Part shown: piece by piece, positions 16,920 to 25,768 of the stretch
Position numbering within the stretch: the first letter of the stretch is position 1
Layout of the letters: every line of letters starts with the position of its first letter
NCBI GenBank assembly: GCA_036677085.1
Contig: JAKFFI010000052.1
Span: 62,001-126,000 of the forward strand
From: JAGPUQ01 sp036677085
GTDB taxonomy: Bacteria; Pseudomonadota; Gammaproteobacteria; Pseudomonadales; Porticoccaceae
DNA length: 64,000 nucleotides
Direction: 5' to 3'
Notes under the pieces: generated by a model
Told to the model about the DNA's origin: nothing
The model's database searches: none
Seen by the model: only the letters and a program-made list of their open reading frames with translations
Made by a program: the position numbers and the translations under genes

Positions 16920-18650
16920 TCAGCCCGCGGCGGGGATCGGCACGGTCTCGGTGTCGCGGCCGGAGCGCAGCACGGTGCCGGGCCGGGCGCCGGTGAGCTG
17001 GTTGTTGTGGACGATCACCTTGCCGTTGACCAGAACCCGGGAGATGCCTTCGGCTTCGCAGTAGAGGCGTCCCGCGTCGCCGGGCAGGTCGAAGCGCATG
17101 TGGATCGGCCCCTTGCGGATGCGGTCGGCATCGAACACCACCAGATCGGCGTGCCAGCCGACCGCAATGCGACCCCGCTCCTTGAGCCCCATGAACCGGG
17201 CCGGCAGGTCGGTGATCTGATGCACCCCTTCTTCCAGGGTCATCAGATTGCGCTTGCGCACGCCCTCGCCGAGCACGGTGGTGCTGAAGGCAAAGGTATC
17301 GATCATGTCCAGATGGGCGCCGGCATCGGACGCGCCCACTAGCGTGCGGGGATCCTTCCACACCGCGCCGCGCAGCGCCCAGCTCTCGTCGTCGTCACCG
17401 CCGAGGCGCGGCAGGAAGCAGGTTTTCAGTTCATCGACCAGAGCGATATCGAAAAAGGCATCGGCAGGACTTTGCTTGCGTTCCGCCGCCACTTCCGCCA
17501 GCCCGCGGCCCTGATAGGCCTTGGTGGCGGGCGAAAACGTTTGTTCGATGGTCATGGCGCTGAAATTGCCCATGGCCCGCAGCAGCACCGGGACATCCGG
17601 ATGCGCGGCGTTTTCGATGAGGCGCGCGCGGGTCGCGGGATCGGCCAGCGCCGCCATGCGTTCGGCCAGTGGCAGACCCAGCACGGCGGCCCAGCCCGGC
17701 AGGGCGTCGAGCCCGAAACCGCTCAGCAGGTTGAGGCGCAGCGAGACCGGCTGTGCAAAGGTCAGCGCGCGGATGGTGGCGCCGCGCTCGGCGGCGTAGT
17801 CCGCTGCCTTGATCTGGCTCTCGTAAATGGCGCGCGCGCCGGTGTTGACGATCAGCACGTTCCAGTTCAGGGAACGCTGCGCCGCCAGCGACATGTCCGT
17901 CATCAACTGCATGTGCTTTTCTTCAAACGGCCCGACCGTTGGAATGAATTCGAGCAATGTGCCGGGGTGATCGCGCAGGCAGCGGCTCAGTTCGATCAAC
18001 TCCTGGCTGGTCGCGGCGCGGGAGGGCACCGGGTGGCCGGCGCCGTCGTTGTGGGTCGGCGCCTGGGACGAGGAAAAGCCCATGCCGCCTTCGGCGAGCG
18101 ACTGATGCAGCAGTTTTTGCATGGCTTCGAGCTGACTCGGGCTGGCGACCTGATCCACCGCCGCTTCGCCCATCACCGCGCGCCGCAGCGCCGAGTGACC
18201 GACGAGAAAGCCGACGTTCACCGCCGGTTGCTGCTCTTCGACCCGTTCGAGATAGCTCCCGAACGAGGTCCAGTTCCAGGGCACGCCATCGCGCAGGCTC
18301 GCGAGCGGCATGCCCTCGACGCGGGCCAACATTTTCATCAGATAGTCGCCGCCGTCGGCGGTGAGAGGCGCGACCGAGAAGCCGCAGTTGCCGGCAAACA
18401 CGCTGGTGACGCCGTGGTAGCAGGACGGGCTCAGCGCCGGGTCCCAGAATATCTGGGCGTCGTAATGGGTGTGGATATCGACAAACCCCGGCGACACCAC
18501 CAGACCGGTGGCGTCGATGGTTTCTTTCGCAGGCTCGTCGACCTTGCCGACCGCCACGATACGTCCGTCCCTGACGCCGACATCGCCCTGGTAGCGTGCG
18601 GCGCCGGTGCCGTCGACGATGGTTCCGCCTTTGATCACATAGTCCAACAT
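16920..18650 (-). CDS. N-acyl-D-amino-acid deacylase-family amidohydrolase
   Basis: The 576-residue protein starts at ATG 18650 after GGAGG. It has the amidohydrolase plan: small N- and C-terminal beta domain (DYVIKGGTIVDGTG...; VLVNGKVIVHNN) around a TIM barrel, the metal motif HTHYDAQ, GNCGFSVAP and the late Asp of GASDAGAH. Members hydrolyse N-acyl-D-amino acids or related amides with one or two zinc ions, but many relatives in catabolic clusters have no proven substrate. A second family member lies at 52467-54191. Confidence 0.85.
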   Translation of the reverse strand: MLDYVIKGGTIVDGTGAARYQGDVGVRDGRIVAVGKVDEPAKETIDATGLVVSPGFVDIHTHYDAQIFWDPALSPSCYHGVTSVFAGNCGFSVAPLTADGGDYLMKMLARVEGMPLASLRDGVPWNWTSFGSYLERVEEQQPAVNVGFLVGHSALRRAVMGEAAVDQVASPSQLEAMQKLLHQSLAEGGMGFSSSQAPTHNDGAGHPVPSRAATSQELIELSRCLRDHPGTLLEFIPTVGPFEEKHMQLMTDMSLAAQRSLNWNVLIVNTGARAIYESQIKAADYAAERGATIRALTFAQPVSLRLNLLSGFGLDALPGWAAVLGLPLAERMAALADPATRARLIENAAHPDVPVLLRAMGNFSAMTIEQTFSPATKAYQGRGLAEVAAERKQSPADAFFDIALVDELKTCFLPRLGGDDDESWALRGAVWKDPRTLVGASDAGAHLDMIDTFAFSTTVLGEGVRKRNLMTLEEGVHQITDLPARFMGLKERGRIAVGWHADLVVFDADRIRKGPIHMRFDLPGDAGRLYCEAEGISRVLVNGKVIVHNNQLTGARPGTVLRSGRDTETVPIPAAG

Positions 18651-18877
18651 GACTGACCTCCACCGGTTCTTGTGTTTGGGAAAAACGGCTTTCGTCGCAG
18701 CATAGACCCACCGGCCAGCGGTGGAAAGGACAATCGGTGGACGCAAATCCCCCGTCGGCGCCGCAGTTCAGGCCGCGCCGGACGGGTCGTTTATGGCCGG
18801 GTGACCGGCACAAAGGATGGCGCGGCCGCGGGGCGTGAAGCCGGCGACCGCGCTATCGGCGGAGCGGGGTCGGGGGT

Positions 18878-21592
18878 TCAGGGCGCCTGCGACAGCGGCA
18901 CTTCGACGCTGGCCGATGCCTCGACGGGATTATCGGAGCCATCCACTGCTGTGTAGGTAGCTGTGTAGACACGGCCGTCGCCGGTTCCGGCACGCTCACC
19001 GCGCAAGCGGAACTCGAGGTCGGCGGTGTCGAGTGCCACCTCATCGATATCCGGGGCGGTGTTGCCGTCACCGGGACCGTTTTCGGGCTCGTCGCTGGTC
19101 ACATCGGTCAGCACGAAACTCACCCCCGGGCAGTTGTCGTTGGCGACCACCGTCGCCGTGACGGACACCAGTTTGTGGTTGGGCGGCCACAGGACTGGGG
19201 GATCGAGCGCGACCGCGAGCTCCGGCGGGGTGTCGTCGACGATCGCCGCCCCCGCGCTGCCGACGGTGGCGGCACCGCAAGCATCGGTGGCGGTGACATT
19301 GACCGAAAGTTCCGCCGGGGAGTTGAGCAGGTCGGAGACCAGCACCGAACCGGAAACCGTCACTTCCGTCGGCGACACCTGCTCGGTGTTGACCACTGGG
19401 GTTCCCAGGGTGAAATTGTCGGCGGCCTTGACGATCTCGACACTGACATCCGCCGCTGCGAGGCCGCAGGTATCGCTGGCGCTGGCGCTGAACTCAACGC
19501 TGAACTCGCAGTTATCGTCGACCGCGCCGCCGCCGGCCTGGACCTCCACCACCGGCGGAGAGTTGACGATCGTCAGATCCTGGTCGTTGATATCGAAGAA
19601 AATATTGCCCACCGACGCCAGCTTGATGCGCCCCTCGGACCCCTGGACGCAGGGTACGGTGAGGGTGTCGGCCCCATCGTTGGGAATCGGGCCGGTCAGG
19701 TCGGTGGCGAAGGTCTGGCCGCCGTCGGCGGAAAACAGCGCCTGCACTTGTGGCGCGACCGCGCCGCCGCCCACCTCCCAGGTCAGGGGTGCCGGACAGG
19801 CCGCTTCCAGCGAGCCGCTGTTGGGCGCGGTAATGAAGAAAGGATCCCCCTGAACGGTCACCACCATGCTGTCGTAGGCGACGCCGCCGCCACCCATCAG
19901 ATTGTCGCGCGCGATCAGGCGGAAATTCAGCTCGCGATCCACCTGGGGCAGGATTTCGCCCTTGCGTGTGATGCCGTCCAGCAGGTCCTCAAGACGCGGA
20001 ATGGTGCGCGAGGGGTCGGGGCCAGGCGGTATCGAGCGGATGATGGGGCCATCGCCCAGATCGGTATCGATCGGCCGCTGGTCCATCGCGCGGTCGAACT
20101 GATCCCAGTTGAACGTCAGCGGCTCGCTGTCGACCGCGCTGCCGGTGAGCGTGAAAGGGGTCTGGCGCGGGATGGTGTAGTCCGGCCCTGCGTCGACCGT
20201 CGGCGGCGAATTGCCGGTGTTGACCAAGGTGCCGCAGGTCGAGCCGGCACCCGAGAACACGTTGTCGACGATCTCGTCGAAACTCCGCGAATGGAAATAG
20301 GAGCCGGCTCCCACCGCGCTGACATCGACGTTGTCGCTGTCACAGTTGCCGTTGTAAGACATGCGCGTGGTGCCGCTGCCGGGCTCGTAGCCGCTCTCGC
20401 TGTCGCCGGCCTGAAACTCGACCAGCGAGCAGGCGCCGTCCTGACCGGTAAAGGTGTGGCGGGCGCCGAGTTGGTGGCCGACTTCGTGGGCGAGCAGGCC
20501 GCTGGCGCTGTTCTGGCCGTTGTTGCCCATCAGGCCGGCGCCGCGCGCCTTGTGCAGAGTATTGTCGGCGGTCAGGCAGACCACGAACCAGGCGCAGCCG
20601 TTGGCGCCGCCGCCGCTCTTGGCGGCGAACAGGAATCCCAGATCGTAGTCGCCGTCGTCGAGCTCCGCCTGCATGTTGGCGCGGTTGGCGTTGCGCAGGT
20701 CGCAGGCGGCGTCGGAGTTGTCGAAGGGGTCGGTGTCCGCATCGTCGTAGATCACATCCAGGCTGGCCGCGGCCAGAATCAGGCGCACGCTCACCTCGGG
20801 CTCGAACACGGCGTTGGCGCCGACAAGATCGGTGACCAGGGAAAACACCACGCCGAGCAGGCCGTTGCCGCCTGCGCGTGCCTGGTAGAACTCGCCGGTG
20901 GTGGACGCCGCCAGCCTATAGATGCGCAATTGCGAACCGGCGTCCATCGCCAGCGGTGCCGGCAGGGCCAAGGCGGCGATCGCCGGAACCGGCGGCGGCT
21001 CCTCCTCGTGCTCGTGCATGTCCGCCGCATGCTCGATCACATTGGCGCCGTCGGTGCGGTTCTCGTCGAAGTAGCTGAGATAGACGCGGCCGGCGGCGGT
21101 TTCAACCGGTTGGATCCACCACAGGCCAGAACCGATCTGGGCGGCGAAGTGCGCACCGCCCGGCCCGCGGGCCAGGTGTCCGGAAAACTCGTCGCCGTCG
21201 AAAACATGGGTTTGGATTTCGGGAAAGGTGCTGGCGAGCGGTGCTTCCAGCAACTGGCTTTGGGCTGCCGCGACCTGGGCGAAACCGCCGCTGGCGAGCG
21301 GCAGCCAGAGCTGGGTCTGCGGCGGGATGGGTCCGAAGGTTTCGCGCGGCGCGTCGGCCAGCAGAGTGCCCAGCAGCGCCTCATCCAGGCGCAGGGCGAC
21401 AAACGCCCGCGGCGGACTGAAGCCCGCGGGAAATTCGACGCTGTCGAGTACCTGCCAGAGGCCGTCGGGCGAGCGGCGCGGATCCGCGGGCTCCTGACCC
21501 AGAGCGGTCGCCGGCGACAACAATGCGGCAAACAGCAGGGCCAGAACGGCACAGCGCGCACGAAAATACGCAAATTTTGACTGCTTGGCCAT
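18878..21592 (-). CDS. Secreted metzincin (reprolysin-like) zinc metalloprotease with Ig/HYR-type C-terminal domains
   Basis: A 904-residue exported protein. ATG 21592 follows GGAGGGAG and a Sec signal peptide ends near ATALGQ. The catalytic site is H369-E-V-G-H373-x5-H379 with the Met-turn MSYNG, defining a metzincin of the M12B-like group. The region PPTVDAGPDYTIP onward is PKD-like, and the C-terminus (WPPNHKLVSVTATV...RVYTATYTAVDGSDN) is a bacterial extracellular beta-sandwich module found on secreted enzymes. It probably degrades extracellular protein or acts on host or biofilm matrix. No partner gene is adjacent. Confidence 0.85.
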   Translation of the reverse strand: MAKQSKFAYFRARCAVLALLFAALLSPATALGQEPADPRRSPDGLWQVLDSVEFPAGFSPPRAFVALRLDEALLGTLLADAPRETFGPIPPQTQLWLPLASGGFAQVAAAQSQLLEAPLASTFPEIQTHVFDGDEFSGHLARGPGGAHFAAQIGSGLWWIQPVETAAGRVYLSYFDENRTDGANVIEHAADMHEHEEEPPPVPAIAALALPAPLAMDAGSQLRIYRLAASTTGEFYQARAGGNGLLGVVFSLVTDLVGANAVFEPEVSVRLILAAASLDVIYDDADTDPFDNSDAACDLRNANRANMQAELDDGDYDLGFLFAAKSGGGANGCAWFVVCLTADNTLHKARGAGLMGNNGQNSASGLLAHEVGHQLGARHTFTGQDGACSLVEFQAGDSESGYEPGSGTTRMSYNGNCDSDNVDVSAVGAGSYFHSRSFDEIVDNVFSGAGSTCGTLVNTGNSPPTVDAGPDYTIPRQTPFTLTGSAVDSEPLTFNWDQFDRAMDQRPIDTDLGDGPIIRSIPPGPDPSRTIPRLEDLLDGITRKGEILPQVDRELNFRLIARDNLMGGGGVAYDSMVVTVQGDPFFITAPNSGSLEAACPAPLTWEVGGGAVAPQVQALFSADGGQTFATDLTGPIPNDGADTLTVPCVQGSEGRIKLASVGNIFFDINDQDLTIVNSPPVVEVQAGGGAVDDNCEFSVEFSASASDTCGLAAADVSVEIVKAADNFTLGTPVVNTEQVSPTEVTVSGSVLVSDLLNSPAELSVNVTATDACGAATVGSAGAAIVDDTPPELAVALDPPVLWPPNHKLVSVTATVVANDNCPGVSFVLTDVTSDEPENGPGDGNTAPDIDEVALDTADLEFRLRGERAGTGDGRVYTATYTAVDGSDNPVEASASVEVPLSQAP

Positions 21593-21852
21593 GACGGCTC
21601 CCTCCAGTGGCGGCGGCAAGATGGGGGACTGTACGGATCAGGGCTTTGGTAACCGCCCTTCGTCGATCCGGGCGCCTGCCTTCCTTGTGGGTCCCGCGGC
21701 GAACCTAGTCCCGCTGTGAGGAAACTGTCAAAGACTTTCCCGATTAATTTACCGATATGTGGAGCGCACCAATCATCGGCTGAGAACCTGCGCACTTCCC
21801 GGCCGCGGTGGTGAGGCCCGGCGCCGCGCTGGCGACGGAGAAGATCTCCCGC

Positions 21853-22233
21853 TCAGGTGACAGCCACAGGATCCCGGCGGTCTCCGGTGAACTCGATCGC
21901 TCCGGCCCAGATCGCCAGCACCAGACAACCCGCGTCGCTCGCCACCGCGTGCCGGCTGCCGGGCGGGCTGACCAGCAGCGTACCGGCGGGATAGTGCCCG
22001 TTGCCGTCGCGCTGCGAGCCGTGCAGCACCAGAATATGCTCGTAGTCGGTGTGCCGATGTTCCGGCACGGTGGCGCCGGGTTCGTAGCGCAGCAGTGCGG
22101 CCGACGGGCCCTGGCCGGGTCGACCGTAGAGCGCGTGAAACTCGACCCCGGGACGGAGTTCCTCCCAACGCAGTTGGTCGGGGTCCGCGGCGCGTTGCAG
22201 CAGGTCGGCAAACGCCGTCGAATGCGCCGTCAT
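21853..22233 (-). CDS. Small cupin-domain protein (ChrR-like)
   Basis: A 126-residue single cupin barrel. The metal motif is present as H59-x-H61-x3-E65 (PEHRHTDYEHILVLHG), with the second motif around PPGSRHAV. Its ATG overlaps the biuH stop (ATGA), so it is the last gene of the biuret operon. Such cupins may sense metabolites, isomerise or simply bind metal; I cannot assign a reaction. Location suggests a role in handling a ureide intermediate or in control of the operon. Confidence 0.8.
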   Translation of the reverse strand: MTAHSTAFADLLQRAADPDQLRWEELRPGVEFHALYGRPGQGPSAALLRYEPGATVPEHRHTDYEHILVLHGSQRDGNGHYPAGTLLVSPPGSRHAVASDAGCLVLAIWAGAIEFTGDRRDPVAVT

Positions 22234-22916
22234 CCGCGCAGGCCGGCCAGCAGCGCCGCCGACTCGGCCACTGCCCCGAACACCCCGCCTTGCATCTTGA
22301 TCATGTTCAGCGCTGCCAGGTGATTGCCGTGATCCGTCGCTCCGCAGCAGTCTGCCAGCAACAGGCACTCGAAACCACGGTCATTGGCTTCACGCATCGT
22401 GGTGTGTACGCACACGTCGGTGGTGATGCCGGTCAGCACCAGGTTGCGGATGCCCCGCAGGTGCAGCAGCAGTTCCAGATCCGTGGCGCAGAACGAGCCC
22501 TTGCCGGGCTTGTCGATGATGGGCTCGCCGGGCAGCGGCGCCAGCTCGGGGATGATCTCCCAGCCCGGCTCGCCGCGCACCAGAATCCTGCCGCAGGGGC
22601 CGGCATCGCCGATGCCGGCACCGATGCGCCGCGAGCGCCAGCGCTTGTTGGCCGGTAGGTCGGCCAGATCGGGCCGGTGCCCCTCGCGGGTGTGGATGAC
22701 GTGAAAGCCGCCGGCCCGAAACGCCGCCAGCACGGCGCGGATCGGCTCGATCGGCGCGCGCGTGAGGGAGATGTCGTAGCCCATGGTGTCGACATAGCCG
22801 CCCGGGCCGCAGAAGTCGATCTGCATGTCAATGATGATCAGCGCCGTGTTTTCCGGGCGCAGGTTACCGTCGAAAGGCCAAGGGTAGGGATCGGCGTCCA
22901 GGTAGCGTGGGGACAT
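22230..22916 (-). CDS. biuH: Biuret amidohydrolase (isochorismatase-like cysteine hydrolase)
   Basis: A 228-residue cytoplasmic cysteine hydrolase converting biuret to allophanate and ammonia. The nucleophile is Cys169 (TTDVCVHTT), with Asp30 (IIIDMQ) and Lys136 (DKPGKG) completing the triad. Gln209 (KMQGG) lies at the spacing expected of the substrate-contacting Gln of characterised Rhizobium BiuH, where I recall D36, K142, C175 and Q215, a constant offset of 6. Motifs LRPENTALIIIDMQ, CGPGGYVDTMGYD and RRIGAGIGD match that family closely. It lies between atzF (77 bp upstream) and the cupin. ATG 22916 was preferred over TTG 22931. Confidence 0.9.
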   Translation of the reverse strand: MSPRYLDADPYPWPFDGNLRPENTALIIIDMQIDFCGPGGYVDTMGYDISLTRAPIEPIRAVLAAFRAGGFHVIHTREGHRPDLADLPANKRWRSRRIGAGIGDAGPCGRILVRGEPGWEIIPELAPLPGEPIIDKPGKGSFCATDLELLLHLRGIRNLVLTGITTDVCVHTTMREANDRGFECLLLADCCGATDHGNHLAALNMIKMQGGVFGAVAESAALLAGLRG

Positions 22917-22993
22917 GGTATCGACTCTCAAGGGGGATGAAACGCCGTTTCATGGCGCGTTGCCGATGGTCAGGCAAGTTTCGTGCAACAAAT

Positions 22994-24799
22994 TCAGGTG
23001 CTCGCCAGCCAGGCCCGCCAGCCGCCCAGCGCGGTGATGTCTTGAGCGCCGGCGATCGCGTGGCCTTCGCACAGAAAGCCTTTCACCCGACTGCCGTCGG
23101 CCAGTTCCACGCTGCCGATGACGAGTGGGGCCGGCACGCCCGCGAGGAAGGTCCCGACGCTGGCCAGCGGCAGCGTCCAGACCTCGACCTCGATGCTCGC
23201 CCCGGCCGAATTGCGCACCAGACCCGGGCGCGGCGGGCTGAAGCCGGCCAGCGCGTAGAGCCGGTAGGCCGGTGCGGTGTGGGTGCGCTCGACCAGGCGG
23301 GCGCCGCGGTCGGTCAGCTCGTGATTCAGCGGCAGGCCCTGCATGTGACCGCCGCAGACCGCGAGTGCCAGGACGCCGGGGTTCGCGACGGCTTCAGTCA
23401 TGGGCGCTGTGTCAGCGAGTGGCAGGCCGGTGGCACCGAGCGTTGCATTGATGGCCCGGTGCAGCCGGTCCGCCCGTACCAGCAGGGCGCGGTCGTTTCC
23501 GGCCGGCGCTTGCAGGGTGATACCGAACGGCAGGCCCGAGGGAAGGAGCCCACCGGGTACCGCGACTGCGCACAGGTCCAGCAGGTTCACATGATTGGTG
23601 TAGTAGCCGAGCCGGTCGTTCAGGGTCAGCGGATCGGCCAGCACCGCCGCGCGCGTGTAAGGGGTCGGGATGCTGGGCGTGACCAGCAGATCGATGTCCT
23701 GCCACTGTGCCCGCAGCCCCTGGCTCAGTGCGAGCAGCCGGTACTGCGCGGCAAAAGTATCGGTGGCGCGGAACTGACTGCCGCCTTCTATGATTTGGCG
23801 CACCACCGGCAGCAGTGCCTCGGGTTGGCGGTCGAGGAACTCGCGGATTGCGAGGTAGCGCTCGGCCAGCCACGGGCCTTCGTAGAGCAGGTGGGCGGCT
23901 TCCCGAAAGGGGGTGTAGTCCACCTCCACGGGATCGCCGCCGAGCATGATCAGAGCATCGATGGTGCGCTCGAAGGCGGCAGGAGTCTCGCTGTCGCCAA
24001 AGAACTCGCGCTGCGCCGGGCGGGGAATGCCGAAGCGGAACCCTGGTCCGGTCGGCGCCGCGACGACTGGTAAGACCCGTGAAAACGGGTCTTCGGCATC
24101 GACACCGGCGATCACCTCCAGTACCGCGTGCGCATCCCCGCAGGTCAGGGCGAACACGGACACGCAGTCCAGTGAGCGGCACGCCGGCAGCACGCCGCGC
24201 GTGCTCACCAGACCGCGGCTGGGTTTGAGCCCGACCAGATTGCCGAGCGCCGCCGGCACGCGACCGGAACCCGCCGTGTCGGTGCCGAGCGCGAAGCACA
24301 CCAGACCGTGGGTCACCGCCAGCGCGGAGCCGGAGCTGGATCCACCGCAGATGTAGTCCGCATCGAAGGCGTTGGCGGGAATGCCGTACGGTGAGCGGGT
24401 GCCGGTCAGGCCGGTGGCGAACTGGTCGAGGTTGGTCTTGCCGACCAGGATGGCGCCGGCGTCCAGCAGCCGCTGCACCGCCGGTGCCGTGGTCTCCGGG
24501 CTGTAAGCGAAGGCCGGGCAGGCGGCGGTGGTCGGCAGGCCAGCCACGTCGATATTGTCTTTGACCGCGAACGGAACGCCGAACAGCGGCCCGCGCGGGC
24601 CGGCATCGAGTTGCCTGGCCCGCTCCCGCAGCGCCGCGTCGGGCACTGGCGTTATCCAGATGCCATCGGCGGCCACCGCCCGGCGCCGGGCGATGACCTG
24701 CTCGATGACCGCCTGCGCCGTCAGGCCGTCTGCCAGCGCCCGCCGCAACCTGTGCAGGTTGGGCAGGGGCGGGGCACCCGTGGCAGTGGCCGGACTCAT
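22994..24799 (-). CDS. atzF: Allophanate hydrolase
   Basis: A 601-residue amidase-signature enzyme that splits allophanate to ammonia and CO2. The Ser-cisSer-Lys centre is visible: Lys in FAVKDNID, Ser in GGSSSGSA and Ser in GTDTAGSGR. The AtzF-specific C-terminal domain (about 470-601, LALAVCGGHMQGLPLN...GFLCEGHA) is present, so it is not a general amidase or GatA. The ATG lies 2 bp past the Tsx-like gene's stop, showing co-transcription. It supplies the last step after BiuH. Confidence 0.95.
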   Translation of the reverse strand: MSPATATGAPPLPNLHRLRRALADGLTAQAVIEQVIARRRAVAADGIWITPVPDAALRERARQLDAGPRGPLFGVPFAVKDNIDVAGLPTTAACPAFAYSPETTAPAVQRLLDAGAILVGKTNLDQFATGLTGTRSPYGIPANAFDADYICGGSSSGSALAVTHGLVCFALGTDTAGSGRVPAALGNLVGLKPSRGLVSTRGVLPACRSLDCVSVFALTCGDAHAVLEVIAGVDAEDPFSRVLPVVAAPTGPGFRFGIPRPAQREFFGDSETPAAFERTIDALIMLGGDPVEVDYTPFREAAHLLYEGPWLAERYLAIREFLDRQPEALLPVVRQIIEGGSQFRATDTFAAQYRLLALSQGLRAQWQDIDLLVTPSIPTPYTRAAVLADPLTLNDRLGYYTNHVNLLDLCAVAVPGGLLPSGLPFGITLQAPAGNDRALLVRADRLHRAINATLGATGLPLADTAPMTEAVANPGVLALAVCGGHMQGLPLNHELTDRGARLVERTHTAPAYRLYALAGFSPPRPGLVRNSAGASIEVEVWTLPLASVGTFLAGVPAPLVIGSVELADGSRVKGFLCEGHAIAGAQDITALGGWRAWLAST

Positions 24800-24801
24800 C
24801 G

Positions 24802-25644
24802 TCACCAGATCCACTTCACCATCGCCTGGGCCACGTCCTCGTCCATGTCATCGATACCGAACTTGTTGCGCCAGATCTGGTACTCGACGCCGGCTTGCAG
24901 CTTGCCGGCACCGACCCCCATAAGATCACCTACATCCACCAGCAGGCGCGGGGCGGTGATGATGTTGTCCTGCAGCGGATCCTCGCTCCAGGCGTAGTCG
25001 AAGAAGCCTTCGAATACCAGCGGCACCGGGCCAAGCTTGAACGGCAGCGCCCAGGCCAGCGTCACCTGCTGGCCGGTGTCGATGCCCGAGGCCTGGTTGT
25101 CGCGGATGTACCAGTTGACCTGGAAGAACTGGAACTTGGGCAGGTTCAGATCCACCGCCAGGCCGTACAGCCAGGTCTGCTCGACGGGCGACTCGGGGAT
25201 TTCGAGCGTGGAGGTGAACAGCAGGTCCTTGACGATGCCAGACGACAGCTCCTTGTCGAAGAACATCTTGCCGATCGACAGCCGCGGCGAGATTTCCGCA
25301 TAGAAGCTTCCATCGGCCTCGGTGGTGGTGCCGAAGGCGTCGCCCTCACCGTCCGGGTTGGTGATGTCGACGAAGATGAAGTTGTCGCCGTACTTCCACA
25401 CATTGAAGTGTTCGATGGTGACGATGCTGGACTCGTCGTCGTGGCTGAACCCGCCATTGGGATTGAAGTCGGCGTAATTGGCCCCGTGCAGGTACTGGAT
25501 GTTGGTGGTCGCGAACAGCGCCGAACCGGCGTTGGCGGCGGCCGGCAGCATGGCGCCGATCGTCGCCAACGCCAGGGCGGGGACGAGGTTGCGCGATCCG
25601 CGCTGGCGCGTCTGAGCAATGCTGACTTGATGTGTTGTGTTCAT
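24802..25644 (-). CDS. Tsx-like nucleoside-specific outer-membrane channel
   Basis: A 280-residue precursor starting at ATG 25644 after AGGAG, with a signal peptide ending AANA-GSAL. The mature part has alternating beta-strands, aromatic girdles and a C-terminal strand ending MVKWIW, as in Tsx/OmpK channels (NIQYLHG...VTIEHFNVWKYGDNFIFVD). The family carries nucleosides or similar small polar solutes. As first gene of the atzF-biuH-cupin operon it is the likely uptake pore for the ureide substrate. A palindromic site lies 38 bp upstream. Confidence 0.85.
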   Translation of the reverse strand: MNTTHQVSIAQTRQRGSRNLVPALALATIGAMLPAAANAGSALFATTNIQYLHGANYADFNPNGGFSHDDESSIVTIEHFNVWKYGDNFIFVDITNPDGEGDAFGTTTEADGSFYAEISPRLSIGKMFFDKELSSGIVKDLLFTSTLEIPESPVEQTWLYGLAVDLNLPKFQFFQVNWYIRDNQASGIDTGQQVTLAWALPFKLGPVPLVFEGFFDYAWSEDPLQDNIITAPRLLVDVGDLMGVGAGKLQAGVEYQIWRNKFGIDDMDEDVAQAMVKWIW

Positions 25645-25681
25645 GGCAGGACTCCTGGGTTGAGCCGATTTGAATACGACG

Positions 25682-25691
25682 ATGTATGCAA
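25682..25691. promoter_or_regulatory. Putative GntR operator upstream of the Tsx-like gene
   Basis: ATGTATGCAA is the exact reverse complement of the site at 28090-28099 and an 8/10 match to the palindrome at 28230-28239. Its position, 38 bp before the start of the Tsx-like gene, suits an operator near the transcription start. Confidence 0.5.
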
Positions 25692-25768
25692 ATGGCGGCG
25701 GTGAAGCTCGATCAGTTCCAGTCGTTGGCCCGTGGGGATGTTCGCCCGTGGGGGATGTTGGGCCGGCC

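Noticed and set aside
17472..18656. 394-codon plus-strand open frame opposite the deacylase
   Set aside because: Same composition artefact; no ribosome-binding site and no family resemblance.
19175..21580. 801-codon plus-strand open frame opposite the metzincin
   Set aside because: Antisense shadow; the minus strand has a signal peptide, zinc motif and good ribosome-binding site.
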